Source: CBDFHC01 sp965247585 (GTDB lineage Bacteria; Chloroflexota; Dehalococcoidia; Lucifugimonadales; GCA-2712585). From it: a DNA stretch of 64,000 nt. The stretch covers positions 124,001-188,000 of the forward strand of contig CBDFHC010000005.1 of the NCBI GenBank assembly GCA_965247585.1, given 5' to 3'. Below the pieces are notes generated by a model, which was not told the DNA's origin, did no database searches, and worked only from the letters and a program-made list of their open reading frames with translations. Position numbers and translations under genes: made by a program. Positions 1-8,005 of this stretch are shown piece by piece. How positions within the stretch are numbered: the first letter of the stretch is position 1; every line of letters begins with the position of its first letter.

Positions 1-270
1 CGGGGGATACCGGAGGGGGTGCCGCCCGAGGACCGGCTTACGAATGGCAGCGTTCACGGCAAGGGGTTTGGGGAGAACCGGTACGGGGGGCCGTGCCCGC
101 CGGACGGGACGCACTTGTACCGGATTTTCCTGTTCGCGCTGGACCGGGAGGGGGTGGACGGCACGCAGGATTTGGAACCTGGGACGGAGAAGGGGAGGCT
201 GCTGGAGGTTATTGAGGGGCACGTTCTAGGGCAGGGTCTTTTGGAGGGGAGGTACGAGAGGGAGGGGTAG
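1..270 (+). CDS. YbhB/YbcL (PEBP/Raf kinase inhibitor-like) protein, 5' truncated
   Basis: The gene enters from the left edge and only its last 89 codons are present. The peptide has the C-terminal hallmarks of the phosphatidylethanolamine-binding-protein fold. YGGPCPPDGTHLYRI matches the conserved YGGPxPPxGxHrY loop of the ligand pocket, and GHVLGQGLLEGRYERE matches the closing gHvLaqaeLvGtY element. Bacterial members are small soluble proteins of about 150-180 residues without a settled function. The GTG at 19 is internal, because the frame is open from base 1. Silent sites are rich in G on this strand, unlike the genes that follow from 938. Confidence in the family is high; the substrate is unknown. 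Confidence 0.85.
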   Translation, partial: RGIPEGVPPEDRLTNGSVHGKGFGENRYGGPCPPDGTHLYRIFLFALDREGVDGTQDLEPGTEKGRLLEVIEGHVLGQGLLEGRYEREG

Positions 271-430
271 GTGTGGTGGGGGGTTCCCCTCAGGCTACGG
301 GCAGTGAACTTATCCGCCTCCGGCGGACAAAACCTTGCTGTGGGGATGGTGCTAAACGATCCTACGAGAAATCCGAAAAGGCAATCAGCCATTGAGTTGG
401 TTATTGCTTCTACGAAGGGTTTGCGAATCA

Positions 431-540
431 CAGGTTGGTGGTTCCCGCCATCCCGCCCAGTAAGGTTTATAAAAACGATTTTCTGAGGGACACCCTCAGG
501 CTCCCGGCAGCCACCACCCAGGTTCCCTGCACCTTGCTGT
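431..540 (+). repeat. Dispersed repeat A, type-2 tail
   Basis: The order is GGTTGGTGGTTCCC, CCCGCCCAGTAAGGTTTATAAAA, hairpin CTGAGGGACACCCTCAG, CTCCCGGCAG, then the tail CCACCACCCAGGTTCCCTGC. The same order recurs throughout the window. Confidence 0.85.
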
Positions 541-610
541 GGGGTTGGCACCCAGCCCAAGGGCTATGCGTTAGGCACTGGGTGAGGGCGATGGGTGTGG
601 TCGCTACGAA

Positions 611-745
611 GGGGTTGCCAATCAAGGGTTGGTGGTTCCCACGGTGCCGCCCCGGAAGGTTTATAAAAACGAAATTCTGAGGGTGTCCCTCCGAAATAAC
701 CTTTATAAACCTTTCCGGCAGGTGGGTGCGTACCACCCACCTTCT
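611..745. repeat. Head-to-head fusion of two A repeats (proposed left inversion junction)
   Basis: From 611 to about 683 the sequence is the left half of an A repeat in + orientation, up to CTGAGGG. From there to about 745 it is the reverse complement of another A left half. Reading the minus strand gives GGTGGGTGGTACGCACCCACC, then CCGGAAAGGTTTATAAAGG, then AGGGACA. The two halves meet inside the central hairpin and make an imperfect palindrome of about 130 bp. All repeats from here to about 12 kb are inverted. Confidence 0.7.
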
Positions 746-937
746 ATTCTCAGCCCGTCGTTCTATCGACACCCATCCTCTTGGCTGATTATCACGGATA
801 TAAGGCGGCGCGGCGTTCCCCAAACTGCAGGACCGACACCCCAACGCCCACCGGGACACATGCACCAGCACGGGAAACCCGACGGACTGAGGTGAACGCC
901 CAATCTGGACCAGCCAGCCTGTTGACCTGAAACAACC

Positions 938-2350
938 CTAAATGGGCGGCCTCCGCTCGCACCATCCCGCCTGGGTCAGATATGCGTCCGCCACCTGCAA
1001 CACCCTCCCCTCCCCGAACGCCTTCCCCACCAGTTGGAAGCTCAGCGGCATCCCCGCACGATTGAACCCCGACGGTATCGATACCCCTGGATTCCCCGAA
1101 ATGTTAAAAGGACCCAGGTAATAGATGTTCTCCAACACGCCCTCCACCGACGTGCCCGGCGCGTCATCATCCACCGGCATCGCCGGTTCGCAGGTCGTCG
1201 GCAGCGCCAGCACGTCGACCCGCTGGAACACCTCCGCCATCTCCCGCCTGATCCGCCTCCGGTCCCGCTGGGCCAGGATATAGTCAGACGCCGTGAATAG
1301 TCCGCCCAGCTCCAGCAAGCCGCGCAACGTGTCGCCGAATATGTGCGGCCGCGTCGCCAGGTCAGCCTTGCAATTGGCGAATGCCTCCGAGTACCACACC
1401 ACTATGTTCGTCATCGCCGCCCCCTCCAGGCTTGGGACCCTCACCTCCTCCACCCTGGCGCCCAGCGATTCCAGGTCCGATAGCGCCTTCTCCATAGCCG
1501 ACATTGTCTCCGGCTCCACCTTCGCGTCATCGGTCTCAATATAGTGCCGCGGCACCCCCACTACCAACCCACGAACGTCCCCCGTCAGGGCCGCCGCGTA
1601 GTCCGGCAGCGTCACGTTCGGCGACGTCGGTTCCGTAGGATCGTAACCCGCCGCGCCTTGCAGCAGCAGCGCGTTGTCCTCCGCCGTCCGGGTGATCGGC
1701 CCGCCCTGGTCCAATGACCAGCTCAACGGGGCCAGACCTCCCTTGCTCACCAGCCCGAACGTGGGCTTCAGCCCCACCAGCCCGCAATAAGCCGCTGGTA
1801 TGCGTATCGAGCCCGCGGTATCCTCTCCCAGAGACCCCATGCACAGCCCCGCCGACACTCCGGCGCCGGACCCGCTGCTGGACCCCCCCGGCGAATAGGC
1901 CAGGTTCCACGGGTTCCGAGCCTTGTTCCGCTGGCTCTCCTTGTTCTCCCCCACCGCCAGCCCGTCCATTTCCAGCTTCCCCAGTAGCACCGTGCCCGCG
2001 TCCCTCAGCTTCCGTAGCGCCGCAGCCTCCGGCGGTGGGTTCTCATCAGTCACATCGGGACGAGCGCCGCTGGGCATCCCCTCCGCGTCGAACTGGTCCT
2101 TGTGCGCCACCGGAATACCGTGCAATGGACCGCGGTACTCCCCCCTCAACACCTCCGCCTCCGCAGCCCGCGCCTCAGATAGCGCCGTCTCCGGCGAAAG
2201 CCTAACGTAGGACTTCAGCTTCCCGTCCAGCCGCTCAATCCGCTCCAGGTGGGCCCTTACCAGCTCCACCGGAGAAAGCTCCTTCTTCCGGATCAAGTCC
2301 CCCGCCTGCCGGATCGTCAGACGACAAAGCTCCGTCTCTTCCTGTCTCAC
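938..2350 (-). CDS. Amidase signature family hydrolase (GatA/AtzE-like)
   Basis: This is an amidase-signature enzyme of 470 residues from the chosen start; such enzymes hydrolyse C-N amide bonds. The Ser-cisSer-Lys triad is visible: Lys84 in GIPVAHKD, Ser158/159 in GGSSSGSG, and nucleophile Ser181 in GEDTAGSIRIP. These positions match those of the 10396 paralogue (84, 158/159, 182). For that reason I start at the GTG at 2350, preceded by GAGGAAG, and not at the ATG at 2431, which would add 27 unrelated residues. It is the last gene of the minus-strand block, separated from the upstream amidase by an inverted A repeat. No GatB homologue is near, so a catabolic amidase is more likely than a tRNA amidotransferase. 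The substrate is unknown. Confidence 0.88.
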   Translation of the reverse strand: MRQEETELCRLTIRQAGDLIRKKELSPVELVRAHLERIERLDGKLKSYVRLSPETALSEARAAEAEVLRGEYRGPLHGIPVAHKDQFDAEGMPSGARPDVTDENPPPEAAALRKLRDAGTVLLGKLEMDGLAVGENKESQRNKARNPWNLAYSPGGSSSGSGAGVSAGLCMGSLGEDTAGSIRIPAAYCGLVGLKPTFGLVSKGGLAPLSWSLDQGGPITRTAEDNALLLQGAAGYDPTEPTSPNVTLPDYAAALTGDVRGLVVGVPRHYIETDDAKVEPETMSAMEKALSDLESLGARVEEVRVPSLEGAAMTNIVVWYSEAFANCKADLATRPHIFGDTLRGLLELGGLFTASDYILAQRDRRRIRREMAEVFQRVDVLALPTTCEPAMPVDDDAPGTSVEGVLENIYYLGPFNISGNPGVSIPSGFNRAGMPLSFQLVGKAFGEGRVLQVADAYLTQAGWCERRPPI

Positions 2351-2456
2351 ATCTTCCTCGCTCTCTGTAACTCTTTGTCGAAACTCGCGCCTCCATTTGT
2401 AATGGCGCTGCCAGCCCACAATCAAGACCAACTCACAGGAAGATGCAGTCCTCCGG

Positions 2457-2590
2457 AAGCGGATGGATTCCCTGCCGGTCCGCCTGTGGCCGATGAGGGC
2501 GTCCCTCAGGAAAAAACTTAAAAAATCTTCCGGGGCTGGACGGCGGGAACCACCAACCTTCGATTTTCAGTCTTCTGTGGCCGCGATACC
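2457..2590 (-). repeat. Dispersed repeat A, inverted orientation
   Basis: Read on the minus strand this is AATCGAAGGTTGGTGGTTCC, then CCCCGGAAGATTTTTTAAG, then CCTGAGGGACGCCCTCA. It is one of the few A copies in minus orientation and lies inside the C-rich segment at 0.7-12 kb. Confidence 0.8.
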
Positions 2591-2653
2591 CCTCGCCAAC
2601 AACGATCCCCACTTCCCACGAGCACGGCAATAAGGCCCCTACCAGCCCCCGGC

Positions 2654-4069
2654 CTAAATAGGCGGCCTCTGATTGTGCCAGTCAGTGGCCTGTTGGTAAG
2701 CATGCCCTACCCTGAACACGTCCGTCTCGCCAAACGGGCGCCCCATGATCTGTAGCCCCTCTGGCAACCCTCCCGACGAGAACCCGCACGGTACGGTCAA
2801 CGCCGGCAACCCTACCAGGTTAGCCGTTCCCGTGAAGCTTATCCCCTCATGGAATCCCGCCTTCACCTCCGCCTTGGTTCCCATCCCCGGCTTGTCAACT
2901 ACCGGCGCCGCGGGCGCGTTCCCCGTTGGCAGCAACAGAACGTCCACCTCCTTCAGGGCCTCCATCACCTCGTTTCGAAGCATCTGCCGCAGCCGTTGCG
3001 CCTTGTAATACGTTTGCGCCGGAATCAGGCTGCCCGTCATCAGCGCCACCTGCATGTTGTGGTCGTACTCCGCCGCGCGGTGCCGGATGTTGTGGTGGTG
3101 CGAATTCCCGCTCTCCATCAGCGTGTAGCCCCAGTAAATGATCCCCGAAAGCGGGAACATCGGAATCGACACCTCTTTCACCGTCGGTCCCAACCCCCGA
3201 ATCACCTCAATTCCCTTGGCCACCGCCTCCCGGGTTTCGGGCTCAACCACCTCCGCGTTCACCCGCTCCGTGATGACCCCTACACGAATATCTTTGATAT
3301 CTCCGCTAAGCGCCGCGGCATAGTTCGGCACCGGTTGCTTCCACGTGTACGGGTCCTTGTCGTCATACCCTGCTATCGCCGCCAGCGTCAGCGCGCAGTC
3401 CTCCACCGACCGGCTCATCGGCCCAATGGAATCGAACGACCACGCCGAACCCAGCAACCCGTATCGGCTTACGCGGCCCCACGTCGGCCTCAACCCCGCC
3501 ACGCCGCAATACGACGCCGGGTTGCGTATGGACCCTCCCGTATCCTCCCCCAGTGCGGTGGCGCACAGCCCTGCGGCCACTGCTGCTCCGGAGCCGCCGC
3601 TGGACCCGCCCGGCATTCGGGTCACGTCCCACGGGTTCGTCGGCGTCCCGTACGGGTACCTGAACGGCCACGCTACCGCGAACTCCGTCAGGTTCGTCTT
3701 TCCCAGCAAAATGCCACCCGCCCCCTTCAGGTTCGCCATCACCGTAGCGTCCTCATCCGCCACAAAGTCCTTCAGAATCGTAGAGCCTGCCGTGGTGCGC
3801 ACCCCCTTAGTCCACCACTGGTCCTTCACCCCCACCGGGATACCGTGCATCGGCCCCTTATAGTCCCCCTGGGCAATCTCCCGCTCCGCCACCTTTGCCG
3901 CCGCCCTCGCCTCGTCGGCGCACACCGTTATATACGAGTGCAGCTTCTCGTCCACCGCCTGTATCCTCGAAAGATACGCCTCCACCACCTCCACCGGCGA
4001 CACCTCTTTGGATGCTATCCGGCGCCCCGTCTCCGCCACCGAAAGATATACCAGCTCTTCGCCTGCCAC
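2654..4069 (-). CDS. Amidase signature family hydrolase (GatA/AtzE-like)
   Basis: This 471-residue amidase-signature enzyme shows Lys82 in GIPVGVKDQ, Ser156/157 in GGSSGGSG, and nucleophile Ser180 in LGEDTGGSIRNP. It starts with ATG one base after the stop of the small GatC/AtzG-like gene at 4071, so the two are probably translated as a coupled pair. In the AtzE/AtzG and GatA/GatC families such a small subunit stabilises the amidase. Its neighbours are two isochorismatase-type amidohydrolases and an ABC importer, which suggests cytoplasmic breakdown of an imported amide. The substrate cannot be read from the sequence. Confidence 0.9.
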   Translation of the reverse strand: MAGEELVYLSVAETGRRIASKEVSPVEVVEAYLSRIQAVDEKLHSYITVCADEARAAAKVAEREIAQGDYKGPMHGIPVGVKDQWWTKGVRTTAGSTILKDFVADEDATVMANLKGAGGILLGKTNLTEFAVAWPFRYPYGTPTNPWDVTRMPGGSSGGSGAAVAAGLCATALGEDTGGSIRNPASYCGVAGLRPTWGRVSRYGLLGSAWSFDSIGPMSRSVEDCALTLAAIAGYDDKDPYTWKQPVPNYAAALSGDIKDIRVGVITERVNAEVVEPETREAVAKGIEVIRGLGPTVKEVSIPMFPLSGIIYWGYTLMESGNSHHHNIRHRAAEYDHNMQVALMTGSLIPAQTYYKAQRLRQMLRNEVMEALKEVDVLLLPTGNAPAAPVVDKPGMGTKAEVKAGFHEGISFTGTANLVGLPALTVPCGFSSGGLPEGLQIMGRPFGETDVFRVGHAYQQATDWHNQRPPI

Positions 4070-4070
4070 T

Positions 4071-4259
4071 TTACTGCACCTCCCTGGGAAAGATGATCGG
4101 CAGCGGCTCCACGTTCTCCAACCCCGGTGGGTTCACCTCGTCCACCGCCTCTATGATCGCGCTCAGCACCTCCGCCACCTCCGCCAGCTTCGCCTCCTCA
4201 ATCTCCAGCCCTACCGCCTTACCCATTGCCCTAACATCTTCAGCGTTCAAGTCCGTCAT
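4071..4259 (-). CDS. GatC/AtzG-like small amidase subunit
   Basis: This small acidic helical protein has 62 residues when started at ATG 4259, which has AGGAG five bases upstream; an ATG 33 bases further upstream is less well placed. It runs DLNAEDVRAMGKAVGLEI, a predicted amphipathic helix, then a tail ending LPIIFPREVQ. GatC and AtzG have this architecture: an N-terminal helical pair, then an extended strap with a late LPxxFP-type segment that wraps the amidase. It abuts the amidase at 4069, as the 10139 gene precedes the 10396 amidase. The assignment rests on context and architecture, not on a diagnostic motif. Confidence 0.65.
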   Translation of the reverse strand: MTDLNAEDVRAMGKAVGLEIEEAKLAEVAEVLSAIIEAVDEVNPPGLENVEPLPIIFPREVQ

Positions 4260-4344
4260 CGCCGCTCCTTTATGGACGCCCTCAGAATTCAACTTGTTAA
4301 AATCGTCATGGGGGCAGGCGGGCGGGCGCCACTAACCCGTGATT

Positions 4345-4437
4345 CCAGGCCCCTCCTGGCGACCATACCAACCAGGGGGAGAGTCTAGAGAGGATACCCC
4401 CTCTGTCAGCGAGACCCGGGGGGATTCCCCCGGGTCC
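4345..4437 (-). repeat. A-family tail with two hairpins, inverted orientation
   Basis: GACCCGGGGG (4413-4422) pairs with CCCCCGGGTC (4427-4436) just after the stop codon at 4438. A second stem, AGAGG/CCTCT, follows at about 4388-4403. On the minus strand the order resembles an A tail (GAGGGGGTATCCTCTCTAGA, then CTCTCCCC). No T-run follows, so it is not a typical intrinsic terminator, though it may protect mRNA 3' ends. Confidence 0.55.
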
Positions 4438-5139
4438 CTAGGTGCCTGCCCCTACCCTCCTGGGCGCCAAGTTCTCAATTATTCCCGCCACTTCCTCCGT
4501 CGACTTCACCTTACAGTAGGAATCGTGCATCACCTTCAGTGCGAACTCGTCCTCCTCCTGAGTGTGCGTGGCGCAGCAGTCCCCCACCAGAATCACGTTA
4601 TAGTCCCGGTCCCCAGCGCTCCGCACCGTGGTCTCCACGCAGCCATTGGTCACCACCCCGGCGCAGATCAGGTTCTTAATGCCCATGTTCGCCAGGATCT
4701 GGTCCAGGTTCGTCCCGTTGAACGCCCCGGAGCAACCCTTTGAAATCACCACCTCATTCTCCAGCGGCTTTATCTCCTCGAGTATCTCCGCCTCCTTTGA
4801 TCCCGCCGGCGCGAATAGCTTCAGCCGCTTGTGGATCTCCGCCACGTCACGGCAGTCCTGCACCAGCGACGCTATGCGAACGTGCATCACCTCAATGCCC
4901 CGCTCTCTACACATGCCCTGCAACCTCTGGATATTCGGAATCAACACGTTCTCCACCCGGCTGAAGTAATACTCGTACTCCTCCGTCACGCCCCGCGCCT
5001 TCGCCTCCGCGCCGAGGCCATAGTCCCGGTGGGCGTCCAGGTACTGCATATCTATTATCAGGAACGCCGTGTCCTCCGCCGCCAGCTCAAACTCCGGCAG
5101 CCGTTCCGGCCCCCCGTGCCAAATGTTCTCCTTAGCCAT
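4438..5139 (-). CDS. Isochorismatase-family cysteine hydrolase (copy 1)
   Basis: This protein of 233 residues has the isochorismatase-like cysteine hydrolase fold. The triad is readable: Asp30 in FLIIDMQYLDAHR, Lys134 in EVVISKGCSGAF, and Cys167 in GVVTNGCVETT. Members cleave amide or ureido bonds (N-carbamoylsarcosine, biuret, maleamate, nicotinamide) or vinyl ethers. An extended insert with EYYFSRVENVLIPNIQ sits between Asp and Lys. GAGGAGGT lies seven bases before ATG 5139. It is a tandem paralogue of the 5197 gene; both keep all three catalytic residues, so both are probably active. Operon context with amidases and a solute importer suggests amide or ureide degradation. The specific substrate is unknown. 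Confidence 0.88.
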   Translation of the reverse strand: MAKENIWHGGPERLPEFELAAEDTAFLIIDMQYLDAHRDYGLGAEAKARGVTEEYEYYFSRVENVLIPNIQRLQGMCRERGIEVMHVRIASLVQDCRDVAEIHKRLKLFAPAGSKEAEILEEIKPLENEVVISKGCSGAFNGTNLDQILANMGIKNLICAGVVTNGCVETTVRSAGDRDYNVILVGDCCATHTQEEDEFALKVMHDSYCKVKSTEEVAGIIENLAPRRVGAGT

Positions 5140-5196
5140 CGCATCAACCTCCTCGGTTCAAACCTTCAATTCCTCTCGCACCTTCGCTCCCCAACC

Positions 5197-5886
5197 CTAC
5201 GCCGCCACCGGCCGTGCAGCTTCCTCTTCAATCAACTGGATTACCTCGTCCGTCGTCTTCACCTTGCAGTACGCCTCGTCCAGCACCTGAATCGCCATTC
5301 GGTCGGCCTCCTCGGAGAAACCGGCGCAGCCGTCGCTCACCATAATCGCGTTATAGTCCCGGTCTCCGGCGTCCCGCAATGAAGTCTCCACGCAGTAGTT
5401 CGTCGCCACCCCCGCGAATATCAGCGTCTTTATCCCCATATTCGCCAGGATCTGGTCCAGGTTCGAACCGTTAAACGCCCCGGAGCAACCCTTGGAAATC
5501 ACCACCTCGTTCTCCAGTGGCTTCAGCTCCTCCAGTATCTCCGCCTCCTTTGATCCGGCCGGGGCGAATAGCTTCAGGCGCTTGTGAACCTGGCTCACAT
5601 CCCGGCAGTCCTTCACCAGCGAAGCTATTTTAAGGTGGATCACCTCAATTCCCCGCTTCCGGCACACCTGCTGCAGCGTCTGAATATTCGGTATCAGCAC
5701 GTTCTCAATCCGACTGAAGAAATACTCGTGCTCCTCCTCCGTCCCCTTTTCCTTCGCCTCCCGCCCCATTCCGTAGTCCCGGTGCGCGTCCAGATACTGC
5801 ATATCTACAATCACAAACGCCGTGTCCTCCTTGGACAGCCGGAATTCCGGCAGCCTCAGACCTCTCCACTCACTGGACTTTGACAC
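5197..5886 (-). CDS. Isochorismatase-family cysteine hydrolase (copy 2)
   Basis: This is the tandem paralogue of the 4438 gene, very similar along its whole length, with catalytic Asp28, Lys132 and Cys165 (GVATNYCVETS). I start it at the GTG at 5886, which has AGGAGG eight bases upstream (5895-5900) and gives an N-terminus (SKSSEWRGLRLPEF) that aligns with the other copy. The ATG at 5952 would add 22 residues without a good ribosome site. It differs from copy 1 after the nucleophile (DGCAGFSEEADRMA against DCCATHTQEEDEFA), a region that shapes the pocket in this family, so the two may act on related but different compounds. Confidence 0.88.
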   Translation of the reverse strand: MSKSSEWRGLRLPEFRLSKEDTAFVIVDMQYLDAHRDYGMGREAKEKGTEEEHEYFFSRIENVLIPNIQTLQQVCRKRGIEVIHLKIASLVKDCRDVSQVHKRLKLFAPAGSKEAEILEELKPLENEVVISKGCSGAFNGSNLDQILANMGIKTLIFAGVATNYCVETSLRDAGDRDYNAIMVSDGCAGFSEEADRMAIQVLDEAYCKVKTTDEVIQLIEEEAARPVAA

Positions 5887-6020
5887 TTGACTCACCTCCT
5901 CTGCCTTTTCTCCCATGACCCATTGAAGACCCGTGGCCTGTGCCCCGTACACTGGCGGGCAAGCTCAATTCGTAAAGGTGTAGGAACGCCTTCTCCCGGC
6001 CACTGCCCTGGCCACCCTGG

Positions 6021-6923
6021 CTAAAGCTGGCGGCGCGTGGGATCCGTCCTGTCCCGCAACCAGTCACCGGTCAGGTTGCAAGACATCACCAGCAGCGATA
6101 TGGCGATCCCGGACAACACCGGCAACCACCATACGTTATAAAGGAACGCCTGAGACTCCGAAAGCATAGTTCCCCAAGACGGCAACGGCCGCGGCACCCC
6201 CAACCCCAGGAAGCTCAGCCCTGCCTCAAATATCACCGCCGTCCCCACCTCCAGCGTCCCAATCACCAGCAGGCTGTTGAGCAGGTTAGGAAAAACATGA
6301 CGCGTCATTATGCGCAGCTTGCCCGCCCCGGCCACCCGGGCCAGCCGCACGTAGTCCATCTCCACCGTGGTGAGCACCTCGCTGCGCAGGATTCGCGCGT
6401 AGCTCATCCACCGGAGCAGCCCAATCGTCAGTATCACGTTGGTCTTGCTGGGACCCAGCAGGGAAATCACCGTCACCGCCACCATCAGGAACGGCAGCGC
6501 GAAAAACGCATCAGTGATCAGCATAAGAATACCGTCAACCCATCCCCTGAACACCCCGCTAAACAGTGCGATTACCGTTCCCACCGCCCCGGATATGAAC
6601 ACCGCGAAAAACCCCACGGTCACCGAGATCTGCGCCCCGTAGATCAGCCGGCTCAACATGTCCCGGCCCAGGTGGTCCGTCCCCAATGGATGGGAGTACC
6701 AGCCTGTAAAGCTAGGCGCCTGCAGGGTGTTCCTCAGGTCCCCGGTGATCGGATTGGTCGGCGCTATCTGGCCCGCGAAGGCCGCGCACGTTATGGCTAC
6801 TACCAGGAACAGCAGCGAAAGCTTCGGTGAGCCCCTTAGCGCATTTCGCGTCCAAGCCCATCCTGCGCGCCAGCTCAGCTGCCGCGCATAGGGGCCCCTA
6901 ATTACCACTTGCCCAGCCGCCAT
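6021..6923 (-). CDS. dppC: ABC transporter permease, DppC/OppC type
   Basis: This inner-membrane permease of 300 residues belongs to the peptide/nickel/opine uptake family. The N-terminal DppC motif HPLGTDHLGRDMLSRLIYGA is at about 78-97. Several hydrophobic segments follow, and the cytoplasmic EAA loop that contacts the ATPase reads ARVAGAGKLRIMTRHVFPN. The ATG at 6923 has GGAAGG upstream and lies 13 bases after the dppB stop, so the genes are cotranscribed. No ATPase gene follows, which is unusual; the only Dpp/Opp ATPases here are at 35792 and 36786. The transported solute is unknown, since relatives carry peptides, sugars or other small solutes. Confidence 0.92.
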   Translation of the reverse strand: MAAGQVVIRGPYARQLSWRAGWAWTRNALRGSPKLSLLFLVVAITCAAFAGQIAPTNPITGDLRNTLQAPSFTGWYSHPLGTDHLGRDMLSRLIYGAQISVTVGFFAVFISGAVGTVIALFSGVFRGWVDGILMLITDAFFALPFLMVAVTVISLLGPSKTNVILTIGLLRWMSYARILRSEVLTTVEMDYVRLARVAGAGKLRIMTRHVFPNLLNSLLVIGTLEVGTAVIFEAGLSFLGLGVPRPLPSWGTMLSESQAFLYNVWWLPVLSGIAISLLVMSCNLTGDWLRDRTDPTRRQL

Positions 6924-6936
6924 TACGCCTTCCTCA

Positions 6937-7866
6937 CTAGGTCAGCCGCACCCTGGGGTCTAACCAGGCGTACAGCAGGTCCACCAGCAGGTTGATGGCA
7001 ACAATAATCACGGCCGCGAAGAACACCACCGTTTGCACGACCGCGTAGTCCCGCGCGTAGATGGCGTCCACCAGCAACCTCCCTATCCCCGGCCAAGCGA
7101 AGATCGCCTCCGTGATCAGCGCCCCGGACACCAGGTACGCGAAGTTCACCCCGAACAACGTTATCACCGGCAGCGCCGCGTTCTTCAGCGCGTGCTTCCA
7201 GATCACCAGGGTTGATGGCAGCCCCTTCGCCCTCAGCATCCTCACGTATTCAGAGTCCAGCACTGATATCATTACTGACCGCGTTAGCCGCGTGTTCGCT
7301 GCCACCAAGAACCACCCCAGCGACGTTGCAGGCATGATTAGCCCCTTCCACCCTATGCGGTCCAGCCCTCCGGCGCTGGGCAACCAGCCCAGATAGATGG
7401 AAAAGAACAGGATGAATAACAGGCCCAGCCAGAACGCCGGCATGGATTGCCCCGTGATGGCCAGAATCTTTCCCACCCGGTCGAATATCGAGTCCGGTTT
7501 CACCGCCGACACCACCCCAAATAGCAGCCCTAGTACCATGGCGAAGACCAGTGCCGCCCCCACCAGTTGTATCGTTGCCGCAATCCTCGTCTTCACCATG
7601 TGAAACGCGCTGTATCCGTCCCACCGCGTGGATAGCCCAAATTCCCCTGTGAAGATCCCCTTGTTGAAGTTCAGGTACTGCTCGTGGAACGGCTTGTCCA
7701 GCCCCCACGCCTTCTTCATCCGCTCCCGGTCCGCCGCCCCTATGCTGGGGTCTGACAGGAAATCTACCGGATTTCCCGTGATCCGCAGCAACAGGAAGAC
7801 CATCAGAGTGACGAGCCACACCGTCAACAGGCCGCGCACGCATCTCTTCCACGTATATTGGCCCAT
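6937..7866 (-). CDS. dppB: ABC transporter permease, DppB/OppB type
   Basis: This DppB-type permease of 309 residues has an N-terminal membrane anchor (LLTVWLVTLMVFLLLRITGNP) followed by a periplasmic stretch of about 60 residues. Four to five more membrane segments follow, with the EAA loop MLRAKGLPSTLVIWKHALKN. ATG 7866 is preceded by AGGTGA. It lies between the binding-protein gene (8006) and dppC (6923), the usual order for this importer class. It forms the translocation channel with DppC. Confidence 0.92.
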   Translation of the reverse strand: MGQYTWKRCVRGLLTVWLVTLMVFLLLRITGNPVDFLSDPSIGAADRERMKKAWGLDKPFHEQYLNFNKGIFTGEFGLSTRWDGYSAFHMVKTRIAATIQLVGAALVFAMVLGLLFGVVSAVKPDSIFDRVGKILAITGQSMPAFWLGLLFILFFSIYLGWLPSAGGLDRIGWKGLIMPATSLGWFLVAANTRLTRSVMISVLDSEYVRMLRAKGLPSTLVIWKHALKNAALPVITLFGVNFAYLVSGALITEAIFAWPGIGRLLVDAIYARDYAVVQTVVFFAAVIIVAINLLVDLLYAWLDPRVRLT

Positions 7867-8005
7867 CAGTCCATCACCTGAGAAGGCCCTGGGACAACTA
7901 ACCGGCCAGGATGCCCTAGCCGGTCAGTCGCCCCGGGCTATAAGTTTAGGTCGCCTGGGATTCGCTCTTTTACTAGCTCCTGTTCCTGTTGGCCATGCTG
8001 GACAG

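Larger units (their letters stand above)
271..937. other. Intergenic region made of A-family repeats
   Basis: No gene is supported in these 667 bases. An A-family copy lies at about 431-540 with hairpin TCTGAGGGACACCCTCAG and the type-2 tail. A head-to-head fused pair lies at about 611-745. Short open frames here are readings of the repeats. Confidence 0.6.

Noticed and set aside
2849..4096. 415-codon plus-strand frame
   Set aside because: It is antisense to the amidase and rich in His and Arg; the minus-strand protein has a full amidase signature.
4413..4436. Rho-independent terminator after the 4438 hydrolase gene
   Set aside because: The GC-rich stem is perfect, but no T-run follows on the minus strand; the sequence fits a repeat tail better.
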